NCBI RefSeq assembly: GCF_030445035.2
Contig: NC_080682.1
Span: forward strand, 29,370,770-29,434,769
Length of the DNA: 64,000 nucleotides
Source of the DNA: Dasypus novemcinctus
Taxonomy: Eukaryota; Chordata; Mammalia; Cingulata; Dasypodidae
Direction: 5' to 3'
The first letter of the stretch is position 1. Each line of letters begins with the position of its first letter. Shown here in pieces: positions 38,608 through 51,345 of this stretch. The notes under the pieces are model-generated. The model had not been told where the DNA came from, made no database searches, and saw nothing but the letters and a program-made list of their open reading frames with translations. Position numbers and translations under genes: made by a program.

Positions 38608-38829
38608 TTTTATTTCTTATTTTTTCCTGAGGTAGTGGAGGCCTGGGATTGAACTCAGGACCTTGTATGTGGAAAGCCGGCAACAACCACTGAGCAATTT
38701 CAGCATTCCTGAGTTGGATTTTTGGTTTGTTTTGCTTGCTGTTTGTTTTGTTTCCAGAAGCCACCGGGAACCAAACCTGGGACCTCCCTTGGGGAGGCAG
38801 GTACTCAACCACTTGATTCACATCCCCTC
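38608..38829 (-). mobile_element. DAS-related tRNA SINE (shorter form), antisense
   Basis: Two antisense tRNA-like heads: GATTGAACTCAGGACCTTGTATGTGGAAAGC..CAACCACTGAGC and GGAACCAAACCTGGGACCTCCC..ACTCAACCACTTGATTCACATCCC, separated by a T/G-rich linker. This looks like a dimeric or early DAS form. Imperfect flanking repeats TTGTTCAATGCC (38594) and TTGCTCAATTAC (38832) suggest a target duplication. Copy A lacks it. Confidence 0.7.
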
Positions 38830-39165
38830 CCTTGCTCAATTACTTTTTAAGTAATTATCTCATCAAAATTAATGATATGGCTTTGAATTCTGTATAGCTA
38901 GACTCTTGTATGTTCATTACTTCAATAGAGGCTTGTTGACAAAACTTGTGATCACAAAGTTGAAAAATCAGCTAACAAGTTGCAAGGAATCAAAACTGGA
39001 TAATGACTTGGATCCATGAAATAAACTGAACACAATATGATATTATTTATAAATGAAGTGCTGCATTTAGACTGAAAAGTGTACAAATGATTCGCTTCTA
39101 ATATGTAAAAATAGTTTTAGAATTACTTTGTTAAATGTCAACTAAAATGTACAAAATAATTATTA

Positions 39166-41898
39166 TGTTATGACAAGTTGTGTTCTATAAACAGTAGTAA
39201 TATAATGCTTGGGCTCACATTAAAACTGAAGTAACAGCCCCACTTACTTCAAACTGATCAAATAAAATCAACAATAGCACGTTAATTCACAGTCAATGTG
39301 TTTTGGAGAACAAAGACGAACAATATTATGTCAAGAAGATAATACCCAAAATGGCTATATTTTTAAAAAATCAAATGCAAAACAGTTTTGTTGATATGGG
39401 AATATTTAATCTGTGGAGCAGGAATATAGGAAGGATGTCTTAGCTGTACTGAGAACAGAATGGATATCACGTGGAACGTGCGGCATCAGAAAGCAGAGAT
39501 GAAGTCAATGGGTTATATAATTTATTGCTTTTAGATATATTGATGACTCACTGAATGACATAGCTTCATTCTTCAATTGTAGTACCCAATAGAGCCACCT
39601 AATGTGGACTCATAAAAGAGTAAAAATAGATATTAGATGTAGAGCAACATGCAATACATTTTATTTTTAACTATGCCATTGTCAGTGATTTTTTTTCCAA
39701 ACTGTAAACAAATCTTCAAAATACAATAGCCTTTTTCTTATTTTTTATTTTTTCCCTTTAAAAGTTCATATATATTATATTTTTCCTGGGGGATAAGGCA
39801 GATATTTTCATATGAGACTCATATGAGTTAGATATTTAATATTGATGAGTTTGGACCCACATAACATATTTATATGGAAGAATCCATGGCATTTTAAAAT
39901 CTGGTAGACTACTGTGACCTTAGATACCAAATCTGAGTTACTGACAGAAAACTGTCCAAAAGGTTATTTTTGGTACACACACAACAAATGCCTATATATC
40001 AAATTGTCCCTAATTTCAATTTATCATATCCAAGGTGCAGACTGATTCCATTTGCAAGTAAATAGCATTGTTCAAGTTCTTGATCTTTATAGAATGATCC
40101 AATCAACTCTTACCTTGATTCAAATATACTTTGCATTTTGCATCCTTAGATTTGGAAATGGGATAAGGGGTAAAGTAATGATGTTACTAATGATGCATTT
40201 GTATATTACTGCTTATTTTGAGAATTGTAATTGCTGAGATCTTAAAAACAAACTGTTATTGACGTCATACTATATTTGGGTTAATCAAAATAAGCAATAT
40301 AAATTATAAATACTACTCCACTAATTTATGTTTGAGTTCTAAAATATTTAAATGATATGAATGCCTTGACTACATAGGGAAACATTTCTATATTTCTGCT
40401 TCCTGTCCTTTTTCTCCTTAATTAATCAAAAGAAAATGTGTTTGGGACTATCATTTACTTATACCATCATTAACTTCTGAATAATTTTCATTTCATAGAT
40501 TCTTAACAGGAAGTGTTTAAAAGAGTAATTTTCCTTAATAACACCATGAAGTAAGCTAAATGTGCTCATATAACAGCTATTCACATATTTCTCTTCAATT
40601 GCCACCACTGGTCAAACTTTTCTGTTCCTTTCTGCACACTTAAGTGCTCCACCCTCATCAACAATCTTCATCCAGGAAAACAATCCTGCAGATTGACTCT
40701 CATAGATAACTGAAGTGTGTTTGGAAGGAAATGTATTCAGAAACCTGTTTATCATAGGTCAGTGTATGTTTGATTCAATTGGAAGACCTTGTTAAAACAC
40801 AGATGTTTAACCATCAAAGCCAGGACAACAGAAGTGGTAGGTCTGGAATGTACTCTAGGAGACTTCTTTACTCTCACAGGACAGTGTTCTAAAGTACTGG
40901 TCTGAATATCAATGGTTGCTCATGGATTAGAGGTCATGTTCACTTTAGTTCGTATTCCAATTGCAAAATGTTAAAGCCCTGCAATGGATAAAGGCAAAAA
41001 GTCTCCCTAAAATTTTATCACGCCATAAACTTATAAGAAATTATACATAATAATAATATAAATACAAAGACATTTCCATTAATGATTACTCAAGTGTCTT
41101 GCTGCCCATAGGACCAAAATATTTAGGTCTGTGTGATATTTCCTTATTATCCTAATAAGCAATCCCTACTTTTTGATGGAGGAAAGTAGAAATATGGGGA
41201 ATTTTTGTAATGTTGTGAATGTATCTGTGATCCCATCCCTTTGATAAAGCAAAGCAAACACTGATGAAAATTTTCCAAATCCACTTGTACAGAATTCTTT
41301 AAAACAATCAAATATTTTAAACAACCTGAGGAGAATTTATCCAATAAAATGTTTTTCAACTTTGCTGAGAAGAACTAGTGTATGGTGTTGTAATTTGACA
41401 CATCCCCTTCTCTGCAGTTATGTCTATCTTGATGTCTTTCCTACCCATGCATAACAGCATTGATATTATTTGGCCTGTCTGGCTACTCCATGGAAAATTC
41501 CAGTAACAGTGTGTTATTATTACTTTAACAGAGTCAGAGCTCAGTTTGTGTGAATAATCCTATTCACAGGGTAATTATCTAAGAAAGACAGCAGCAATTT
41601 TTAGCATCACAACTGCCTGCTTCTGTAATACCCAATGGAGGAAGCAAGAGCCTGGCCCCAAACTTCAATGGAAGATCTTAAGAATTAGATGTTCTTAGGG
41701 ATTTTGAAAAGTCTTAGAATATCCCTTGAGATCTACATGGCCTGTCCATGCATAGGGATGTGCACTTGCCCAGGAAAGACCTGAGAAGGTACCAGTCTCT
41801 CATGCTTGACTGACCTAAAGCTCTGCACATGCAGAGGGAAAGCATTCAAGTCGACTTGTGAACTGCCAGAGCATAGAAAGTATGCTCAAACACACGCA
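39166..41898. other. Intergenic sequence, nothing recognised
   Basis: About 2.7 kb of AT-rich DNA beyond the end of duplication copy B. No OR motifs (PMYFFL, MAYDRY, PMLNP) in any frame and no repeat that I can name. Small open frames such as 40052-40237 and 41147-41359 look like chance. Confidence 0.45.
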
Positions 41899-44800
41899 TT
41901 GTCCCAACCCAGCTTCTGGAAGGCATGGGTCAGGGCAGCTGCAAGACCAAAGACCACATGCAGCAAAGAGTCAGACATGAGCTTTATTGGGATTTATGGG
42001 CAGGAGAGGATCTCCAGCAGTGGCAGACTGAACAATGAAGGTAGTGCTCCACCCAGAGGTGGGAGAATGAGGGGCAATATACAGGATCTCAGAACAAAGC
42101 AATTTCATAACAGATTTTCTGCTAGGGTCACGTGAAGCACCTAAACGGGATCTCATGATGTTACTGTAAGAAGGAAAGGTTCAGCTGGGGAAACTACAGT
42201 CTATGTGACTGTCTGTATGTCCTTTTTCAATTCTGTAAAAGAGTGACTTGTTAACATAATATTATCAATATCATAAAATAAAGTTACAGCCTCAGGTTTC
42301 TTCCATATGGCTATGTCCTTCCCTTGGACGCCGTCACAATATTTGGGCTGTGCACATAGCCTTGGGGAACCACTGTAAAAATCCATTACTGGCCTTCACA
42401 CATGAAGGCAAAATCAGGCTGACTGGACTTGTCTAAGGAGATACTAAATAAAGCAAGATCCAAATAAAATGATAGCGACATAACCAGGTATTAATGGTAT
42501 TAATTTCTTGTAATAAGTCACACAATGTTTGGGGCCACTGCATACAGTGGTGGTATTACTTTATTTAATTCACAATAATCTATTGTCATGTGCCATGTTC
42601 CATCGGGCTTTCACACTGGCCATCTAGGATGATTAAAAGGGCTATGAGTAGTAGTATTATTCCCATCTTTTCCAATTCTTTGATTGTAGCCATAATTTTT
42701 TGTTGCCCTCCCAGGAGCATATATGGTTTAGTTGCTATAAATTTCAAGGTGAAGCCACCTTCATCAGGGACCACTTAGATTTTACTTTTAGCACCTCCTT
42801 TATGGTAGTTTGTAATGTGATATTTTGGAGAACATCAATTCCTAAACTAAAATCAGTATAGAGGAAATATAAAACATATGTTTTTTGGGAGGTAAATTTC
42901 CAATTTGTAAAACTAAATTTTGTTTTTCAACATAAACAGATTCTGGCCCATAGAATTACAATTCTTTGCCATGAATTAAATTGCACTTAGCTCCTGTGTC
43001 TACAAAGTCTAGCACCTTTTGTTGGTTGGCAGGGGACCAATAATTGGTTAATTCTACATGCGGCCTCCCATCCCCTGGGAACCTGGTTACTGTTCTCACC
43101 CAGGATCTTGACCCCTCTCCTAGGGCAGGGGGAGGGTACTGGTCAAGATGTAAAAGATTCCTGGATTTGGAGAGGCAGATCTCTATTTCCTTTTCCTTTA
43201 CCCCCAGCACTCTGAGGGGCAGTTTATGAAGTCGTGTTTTTTGTTTTTGTTTTTGTTTTTTGGAAGCTTGTTTCCCAGCTTCACTACAACAGCATTGGGC
43301 TGCCAATTTGTTTCTAACTCAGTGGTCCCAGGGTGATAAGATATACCACATGTGCTTGCAGGACATGCAATTAGTGCCATCATGCCCTTGAGGTGCCTTT
43401 CCTATCCCCTGGACCCCTGCCCTCTTTTTAGCAGAATTCTGATTCCCCGAAATCTGCTATAGCCTGTGCAGCTTGCAACACAGGTTGCCCTACAAGGAGA
43501 CGTAAATTGATACCAAAGGCCCATAATAATGACTGGGGACAGTGTACAACATGGTATCTTTCATTCTTGCAGTAAGAGCTTTGACATCAGGACCTAAAAA
43601 GTTGGCAGAGTAAATGACATGTTTTATTTCCACCCCCCACAAAACATCCTGTAACTCTTCCATAGATTGTCAATGGTGGGTGGTATGATGTATATCTCCT
43701 TCACTAGGCCAGGCAGCTTTCCATCCAGCACTAATCATACTAATAGTGATGCTGTCCTTGATTTGCCAGAGGTGGTATATGAACACTGGTGTAAAAAAGA
43801 GTGGGTGGTGATAGTTGCTAATTTATTTATTTCTACCCCCATAATACAACTCCTTCTGCTTCTGTGCCCCATAACTTTAGAAGCCAGTTAAGCAGGGTCT
43901 CTCTGGATTTCTGCCTGTATCTTTGCCCCAAATCTCCCAATTCAGCAGCAGTATAGTCCCTTGTAGTTACTGGGAGTCAGAGATACTGGATCCCAGGTGG
44001 CTGATCTTGTGAGAACTTCCACTTTTGTTATGTCAGGGGGCACACCCAAGAGGGTTCCTCCTCCACTTCTACTTCCCATTCTTCCTCTTCCTCCTCATCT
44101 GGGGAGGAGTCCATAACGTCCCATGTTTTAGGGTCTGACTCTGGAATGGTCAATAATCTTCAGACCTGAACAGAGTCAGCCTGCTGCCCCTAGCCTGAAC
44201 ATATCTACAGACCAGAGTTTCTACATGGTTGTCGATTTGGTACAGTAGATTGAATAAACAATATTTCATTTCTGCCTGTACCAGGTCTGTATCTATTTCT
44301 AGCTTTAATTCCTCTTCTAAGCAGTGTAGGGAGATGTTACCACTTGCTCAACCTTAGCAGCCAATCACAAGTCCTAACAATGGCCATGCTACAGCTGCTG
44401 CTCTTTGGTGGTCTCCTTTTTATTTAATTGCAACTGCTCTATTACCTGCTGTATCACAGCCAATATAACTTCTGGGGTTTTTAGGACATCCTCATAAAGT
44501 CAATCCCCACTAGTCCAGAAGGGCAGCCACTTCTCCCCACCTGGGATTTCCCCCACAAATTCTCCCTTCCTGGAGCTCATACTTGTCACTTCCAGTGATC
44601 CTAAGGCCCCCTGGCAGACTCACTATTTGCTCCAAACCAGCTCCTGGAGGCACAGGTCTAGGCAGATGCAAGACCAAAGAATGCACTTGGCATTGAATCA
44701 GACATGAACTTTATTAGGAGTTACAAACAGAAAACGGTCTCTGATGGTAGCAGTTCAGAGAATGAAAGTAGCAGTCTGCAGAAAGGTGGGAAAATGAGGG

Positions 44801-45110
44801 GTCATATAACTGTTTCAAGACAAAGAATTCCATTAGATATGAAAGCAGAGATTATATTAAGGTAAAATGAAACCTGCAGAAGGGTTCTAACAATGTTATC
44901 ACAAAAAGGGAGTGTATTGTTTTCAGAAGAGAAGAGTACAATTTACAATACCTTCTGCAGATTGTTTCACTGTGGGAGGTTTGCTACATTTTAACTTGTG
45001 TACTGAGGCATGCAGGTAGTTAAGTGCTGCTGGTGGGCTGAATTCCCCTTAGGGAGGGGTAGCTAGTGCCTGGGACTCACTGCCCCCCCCCACCCCTCCC
45101 ACACACACAT
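41899..45110 (-). mobile_element. Antisense endogenous retrovirus relic, family unassigned
   Basis: Two related terminal blocks, 41899-42180 and about 44622-45110, share GCAAGACCAAAGA, AGTCAGACATGA, GCTTTATT/ACTTTATT and GGGAAAATGAGGGG-like sequence. The antisense CAATAAAG is a polyadenylation signal, so the element runs right to left. The interior has a protease-like VDTGAKCNLI (near 42975-43010) and a reverse-transcriptase-like FYDIDNIMLTS (near 42255-42290), with a gag-like region to the right. The left block is shorter and the interior is much reduced. It is clearly broken, with numerous breaks, and old. I cannot tell class I from class III by eye, and the ends are approximate. Confidence 0.65.
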
Positions 45111-45839
45111 AAAGCTACTTGGTAAGTGATGAAAGATTTACTTACTCAAAGACTTTAGGAAAATCTCTGGCCATTCATTAGCTGACTACAGAGTTAAATG
45201 AGTCCAAACACCAGTGACAATGCACTATAGGAATTAGATTAGATAATCCAGTAAAGGCACTGTGGTAGGTCCAATTATTTATCCCAGTTAAAGAAACAAC
45301 ACCAAAACGTGATCTTAATCTTAACTATTCCTGGCGAAAGAACCCACAGTAAAAAGAACCTTTTGAAGATATTATTTTCTTTTGGGTGAGGCCCAACAGA
45401 ATGAAGTTCGGCCTAAACCTTACTGCTTCAGTTTTATGAATTGAAAGTTTCTTGGAGGAGAAAAATCTCAAATTCAACAGAACCTAAAAGAGAAATTAGG
45501 GGATATTTCCATGTAACAGAAAACATAAGGAACACAAAGATTAACAGCTGGTCAGAATGCTACTCACCCTGGGAGGAAGGAAGTCTTCAAGCATCTGAAA
45601 CCAGGAGTCTATAAATTCCTGTTTTTAAACCAAACCTTTGTGTGGAATTTGTTAACACAGCTGGGAACCAAGACGATCTCTAGACAAACAACAACCAAAC
45701 ACACAAAAATCGAGGGAAATTTCTTGTACGTGATCAAGGTCATATTTTAAAAACCCACAGCTATCATGCCCAGTTGTGAAAACCTGAAAGCTTTCAACCT
45801 AAAACCAAGAGCAAGAAAAAGATCCTGATTTTACCACTT
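45111..45839. other. Spacer, nothing recognised
   Basis: AT-rich sequence between a retroviral relic and L1 fragments. No gene seen. Confidence 0.4.
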
Positions 45840-46235
45840 CTGTTCAACATTGTACAGTAAATTCTGGCCAGAGAAATTAGACCAGAAAAATAAATAGAAT
45901 GCATCCATATTGGAAAGGAAAAAAATATTCTATTTACTTATGAAGTGATTCTATATATGAAAGAGAGTAGTGTTCAAACATTTATAGTAGCTTCATTCAT
46001 AATGTCCCTAAATTGGAACAATTCAAATTTCTATCATCAAGTGAACATAAATAAATGTGATATATTCATACAAGGGGATACTATTCCAGACTAAAATGGA
46101 ATAAAATAGTAATTCATTCAACACCACTAATGAATGTAAAAAGGTCTACCAGTGGTGTTCTTAGTTGTGAGAAGTGGGATTTTCAATAATGTATCATGTA
46201 TTTTGGAGGGTATATTCCAGCATGCTGTAGACTGT
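45840..46235 (+). mobile_element. Old L1 fragments, sense
   Basis: 45840-45960 resembles the RT part of L1 ORF2 (TTCAACATTGTACAGTAAATTCTGGCCAGAG; ..GAAAGGAAAAA). 45970-46140 resembles the ORF2 C-terminal part (ATTTATAGTAGCTTCATTCATAAT, AACAATTCAAATTTC, GGGGATACTATTCCAGAC). Both are diverged, as in L1M-age elements, with intervening sequence lost. Confidence 0.65.
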
Positions 46236-46252
46236 TGGCTTTTAAAAACTTT

Positions 46253-46671
46253 ACTGACTTGGCCCAGTGGTTAAGGCATCCGTCTACCACATGGGAGGTC
46301 CGCAGTTCAAAACCCGGGCCTCCTTGACCCGTGTGGAGCTGGCCCATGTGCAGTACTGATGCGCACAAGGAGTGCCGTGCCACGCAGGGTTGCCCCCGCG
46401 TAAGGGAGCCCCACACGCAAGGAATGCACCCCGTAAGGAGAGCCGCCCAGGGCTAAAGAAAGTTCAGCCTGCCTAAGAATGGCGCCGCCCACACGGAGAG
46501 CTGACACAACAATATGATGCAACAAAAAGAAACACAGATTCCTGTGTCTAACAACAACAGAAGCCAAGGAAGAAGATGCAGCAAATAGACACAGAGAACA
46601 GACAACTGAGGGGGAGTGGGGGAAAGGGGAGAGAAATAAATAAATAAAATAAAACTGAAAAAAAAAAAAAC
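46253..46671 (+). mobile_element. DAS-type SINE, sense
   Basis: Starts at CTGACTTGGCCCAGTGGTTA (first bases of the family lost), B box near GCAGTTCAAAACCCGG, a body with many CpG remnants, ending AAATAAATAAATAAAATAAAAC and a run of A. Minus-strand open frames are artefacts. Confidence 0.92.
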
Positions 46672-46674
46672 CTT

Positions 46675-47736
46675 AATGAGATGGTATTTCCCTCAATATT
46701 TATAGGGTTTGTCTTCTCACTAGAACTTTTATGAAAGCCTCCAACATAGTTGCCACTTCTTTTCTTGGAGTAAAATTAACAATATAGTGGGCCTGTGTGC
46801 TACTCTCTTGATATTCTGACAGTCCAGACCCTGTTGGACTGCATTTTGGCAAATGCTATTATAATCCTGGAGCTAAATTGGAAAGGTACATGGTTACCTA
46901 TTCCAGGGGATTGCAAACTTGTTTTTAACACACCATCTTAATAGGAATGAAAAAGAATCCATTCTGTAGATCAGTGATACTGAGGACATGTTAACCTGCT
47001 CTAGTAAAGCTAAATTTGTCAAGGCAGCTGCAATAGGCATAAGTAATTAGTTAAGTTTGAGTCATTCTGTAATCCATCCTCATTTTCAGGATTTGTTTCT
47101 ATTTTTCAACAGATTGGTGATTTAAAAGGGGATAAAGTATATTCTACCACTGCTGTTTCCTTTGCTCTTCAAGAGTTATCTTCATTGATATTATTTTCCC
47201 CAAGGTGAAATATTACTTTTATTATCTTAGGTGGTGTGGTCAGGACAGTTACAAAACCTTCCACTTGGTCTTAACTACTTCTCCTACCCCACAGACCAAG
47301 GGGAAACTTTGTAATTTGTATCAGCTACAGAGTATATTCATTTCTATGATCTGTACAGAAATAAGGGAAATTAAATAGTTCTATAACAAATGGATCCACT
47401 ATGAGCCAGACACAAGACAGAAGACCATGTGTTTCTTGGCTAGATGGCTATAAGGATACCTATAGACCTGAGATTAGTGTCAAATTAGACACTGTACACT
47501 ACAATTGTACACTATAGTCCATGAAATGTTTGAGTGTTCCACTCTCCCCACTTTATAGTTTCTTGATTGAATGGCCTGAGCTACACTGGATGGAGAGTAG
47601 GAGATTCATTGGCACAGCCACTAATATATGGTGTTTTTGGGACCTTCCCCTTGAGGACTTGACCTCTCCTTTCTTCATTGGGTTTCAAATTTGCAGAATG
47701 GCTGATCTCCAAAAACTGGAATTTTTATTGGAGACT
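46675..47736 (-). mobile_element. Possible antisense retroviral pol remnant
   Basis: Read on the minus strand, 46870-47220 has a faint RT-like order (GGATGGATTACAGAATGACTC, like DGxWRMT; a 'LEQVN' block; a region resembling the KQFAFTW block). It ends next to the antisense LTR at 47737-48209, which would be its 5' LTR. Very old and broken. Identification rests on weak similarity. Confidence 0.35.
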
Positions 47737-48209
47737 CTATTAGTCAGCCAAAGGGGTGTTGATGCAATATGCCAGAAATTGGTTGGTTTTTATGAATAGT
47801 ATTTATTTGGGGTAGAAGCTTACAATTACTAAGCCATGAAGCATAAGTTACTTCCCTCACCAAAGTCTGCCAGGGTTCAGGCTTCCTGGGTCCTTCTCCT
47901 GACAGGACTTGTTTCTCTCTGGGCTCAGGGTTCTTCTCTTCTCAGGGTTTGCTTCTCTTTCCTCACAACTTCTGTGTGTTCGCTTCCAAGGGCTCCAGCT
48001 CAAGATTCCAACATCAAAACTCCATCTCTGTCCTTTGCCATGTCTTTTATCTGTGAGTTCCCACCCACCAATGGAGAGGACTCAACACCCTACTGATGTG
48101 ACCCAATCAAAGCCCTAATTATAATTTAATCATGTCCAGGCACAAACCAGTTAATAAACATAATCCAATATATAATTCTGGGATTTATGGACTTTATCAA
48201 ATTGTTACA
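47737..48209 (-). mobile_element. Antisense LTR, ERVL/MaLR-like
   Basis: On the minus strand it runs from TGTAACAATTTG to GGCTGACTAATA, with an AATAAA signal (antisense of GTATTTATTTGGG near 47800). The same family recurs at 56207-56412, where the end reads TGATTAGTCAGCC, giving the expected TG..CA termini. About 470 bases. The ending GACTAAT is typical of class III LTRs, but the exact family is not known to me. Confidence 0.55.
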
Positions 48210-48584
48210 GGATTAATATATATATTTTTGGGGGAAGGTTGGCTCTCCTAAGTTTCATCATTTTACATCTTTGATTTCTTTTAATTTCATTGGTTAAGCA
48301 ATTCCTGTGTTGGTTCCCATCTACCTTGTCCCTAGGGATTGCCATTTTGTAACTTTCTGTAAGACCATGCCCCTCTCCCATTTGCCTATTCCAATTTTCC
48401 CTGTATTATAATTACACTCCTTAGCTTCTGATTGACTAAATACTTTTTTTGTTTTGTTTGTTGTATCATGACCAATTCATCTCTATTGCTATCAAGAACT
48501 CAGTTCTAAAACATAAAAATAATTAAAAATAAAAATAAGCACTTCCTAGTTTAAGCTCTGACCAAAAAAGACTGTAAGACAGAG

Positions 48585-49250
48585 GAATTACTGTCATACC
48601 TTGGTATGCAACTGCATTGAAACTCATTGAATTTGGTACTTGATGGATTTTGACATGGAAATTTTGTACCAGTACTCATAATTTTTTGCTACCTGATGCA
48701 CAAGCTAGAACTTGGTGTTGGTTGCCTTGTGTTTCACTACCCTTTCTATCCAAACAAAGGGTCAGGCATTAATCACATGGTAGCTCTTATGCTGTGCATA
48801 TCCCATGGTGGTCTTAGCTTCTGTGGTCATTTTGTGTAATTTTGTGTGTGTTTTTTTCTCATCACGGATCCTAAGAAAATAATCAGTGATAGTGCTGAGC
48901 AGGAAAGAAAACTAATTTGCACCCCATTGAGCAAAAACAAAGAAATAATAGGTAAATATGAGAGCAGTGTTTGCATTAATGATCTTCCTCGGGAATATGG
49001 TGTGCCTAGAACAATGGTCTCTACCAACATTAAGAATAAAAAATCAATTTTAAAAGGCTGATTTTGTGAAAAGAGTTAAAGCAGTAACAAAGTAGTGCTC
49101 CCAAACACTCAGGAAGTTGAAAAGTTGTTATTAATTTGGGTAAATGAGAAGCAGTTAGTGGGCCACAGTGTATCAGAAGGCATGATATGTGAAAAGTACA
49201 AGTGTTGCATGCCAATTTTTTGAAAACCAAACCAAAACCAAAGAGTGATG
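48585..49250 (+). mobile_element. Tigger-like (pogo/Tc1-mariner) DNA transposon relic
   Basis: The frame at 48846-49061 reads KNKEIIGKYESSVCINDLPREYGVPRTMVSTNIKNKKSI, the CENP-B-type helix-turn-helix N-terminus of a Tigger transposase. Downstream, in a neighbouring frame, come VKRVKAVTK, EVEKLLLIWVNEKQL and SVSEGMICEKYK (the second DNA-binding part), to about 49225. The catalytic DDE domain is not recognisable and I did not define terminal inverted repeats. The element is broken by frameshifts and truncated. Such a transposase would cut and paste the element at TA sites. Confidence 0.8.
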
Positions 49251-50686
49251 AGAGCCTTAGCAAACTACTACAGTTAACATTGATTGACTATGAGAGGAGG
49301 GAGATTATATGCCATAGGAAATTTTTTACATGAACTAGCAGAAGCTGAGATTATGCTTAGGAGTGAAAATTAAGGGTACTGGATCAACAGGGTAGAATAT
49401 GAAAGTGGATAATGAAGCATTTATGTGTATAGAGACATTCTCCTATAACAAGAATTAACATACTGACAAGGGCCCCTTGGGTCATTCCTCATGAAATTGC
49501 TCTTATAAACTCAGTACAAGTTTATGGTCTACATTAAATAAAATAGACTTGCAAGAACTGCCATGGCATACTAAACAGAAAGGGATAAAAAGATTTAGAG
49601 GATTGAATATGATATAATGATTCCAGCACATAAGACGGAATCATTTAGGAAATGATTGTGACAATATAGCTGACTGTTTTCTTTTGAGAGCCAAAACAAC
49701 AGTCTGTTTATCAAAGCAAAAATGATTGTACTGGTGAAAGCTGTCATTAAATTTTTGGTAAACTAAATGAAATCTATCCTTTTTGATTAGGATTGATATT
49801 ATGAAGGAAGTTTATAGAACAAACTTTTCTGATAGAAAATAGATAGATGATTACTTACGTTTGTGATAGCAGGGATATCTTGGCAGCTGAGTCTTTCATT
49901 ACACATAGGCTAACATCTTTTATAATTATAGAGTGGCTATTTTCACACCATGGTGGCAATATCCAAATGGGAAGCTGTAAGGGTCCTTTAAGTCTAGGTT
50001 CAAAACTTGCACAATATTACTTGCACTTCATTCTGTTGATTAGAGAAACCCGCACCTCCATCTCAGATTCAAGAGGTAGAGAAAAATAAATCTAAAAATT
50101 CTCTAAAAGTAAAGTTTATTACAAAAATGCACTTGTATTTTTCCTGTGAGGAGAAGAAAAGCCACACTGAGAACAGGTAAATTGAAAGGAATAGAAGGAA
50201 TTCTTGAGGCTCTTTTTCAAACAAATCACCAGTCTTCTTGGGTCCCTAGGCAAAGACCCATGGAAATAAAAAAATAAATAGATAACTGGAATTCTGGTTT
50301 CTTTATATGCTTAATAACATGTGCAGTGCATATGAAGGGAACTGGTATCAAATCACAATTCTCAGAAATTTAATTAAAATAATATATTTGCCAGATGCAG
50401 AACCCCTTTGACAAGCAGAAGCAAAGTTACTCCAGTAAGAAAGGAGAATGTGAGCTCCTAAAACTGACCTCCCTCCTCTCTGCTAATAGTGTAAATCGAA
50501 TTCAATATTGCAGATTCTGCTTCTAACAGAAATTTACCTTTTTGCCTGAAACAAACTAAAAATAATAAAGAAAACTTATATAAAAAATAAAACAATTTCT
50601 TAAGTTTTTTCAAAACAATGGACTTCAGGGGACAAAGGTGTATGATCTCTGAGAAAGTTACCTTCCAAAGAACTAGCAAAATCTAA
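49251..50686. other. Spacer, nothing recognised
   Basis: AT-rich. Part of the left end may be further transposon sequence but no domain is readable. No gene seen. Confidence 0.4.
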
Positions 50687-51345
50687 AAAAACTGAAACTC
50701 TCATATATTGCTGGAGGGAATGTCAAGTGTTGTTAAAACCAGTTTGGAGATAGTTTGGCAGTTTCTTGAAATGTTAAAGATACATGTACCATATAATCCA
50801 GTCATTCCATTTCTTATTTACCCAAAATAATGAAAGCATACATTCTTACAAAGACTTTATATTTAATAGGCTCCAAATTGGAAACTACTAAATGTCAATC
50901 AATAGATGAATGAATGAACATATTGTAGTGTGCCCAGAAAAAGGACTGCTATTTAGCAATACAGAGGAGTGGACTATGCATGCATCAAAATATGGCTTAA
51001 CATCAAACTAATTTGCTGAGTAAAAAAAAGGTAGGCAAAAGTACTACATACTGATTCCATTTGTAGAAATTACAGAAAATGAACTCTCCTCTGTAGAGAG
51101 AAAGCAGATCAGTGATTCACTGGGGAGAGAAGTTTCACTGATGTATGGGAAAGGAAAATTACAAAAGGGCATAAAGAAACTTGTGTGTGATTGATATATT
51201 CACTATTTTTATTGTGATTAGGGTTTCACAAGAGTTTACATCTGAGAAAATATATAAAATGGTACATTTTAAATGTGTAAACATAATTGTGTCAATTGTA
51301 CCTCAATATAAGCATTACAATTGTGAAAATAAAAAGTACCCATAA
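50687..51345 (+). mobile_element. Old L1 3' end, sense
   Basis: Motif order of the ORF2 end and 3' UTR of ancient L1s: CTCATATATTGCTGGAGGGAATG, AAACCAGTTTGGAGATAG, 'CATATAATCCAGTCATTCC', 'ATAGATGAATGAATGAAC', 'ATTGTACCTCAATATA'. Diverged, non-coding. Confidence 0.8.

Larger units (their letters stand above)
22186..39165 (+). repeat. Tandem segmental duplication, copy B (with later insertions)
   Basis: Second copy of the 4.4-kb unit at 13940-18338, expanded to about 17 kb by insertions absent from copy A: a solo LTR (24400-24867), a DAS SINE (25851-26270), an L1 3' end (26288-28045), a full-length L1 (28649-38377) and a DAS-related SINE (38608-38829). Removing them leaves about 4.6 kb collinear with copy A, so all five inserted after the duplication. 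Confidence 0.87.

Noticed and set aside
41806-42135. 109-codon plus frame
   Set aside because: It overlaps a retroviral terminal block in antisense orientation; no domain.
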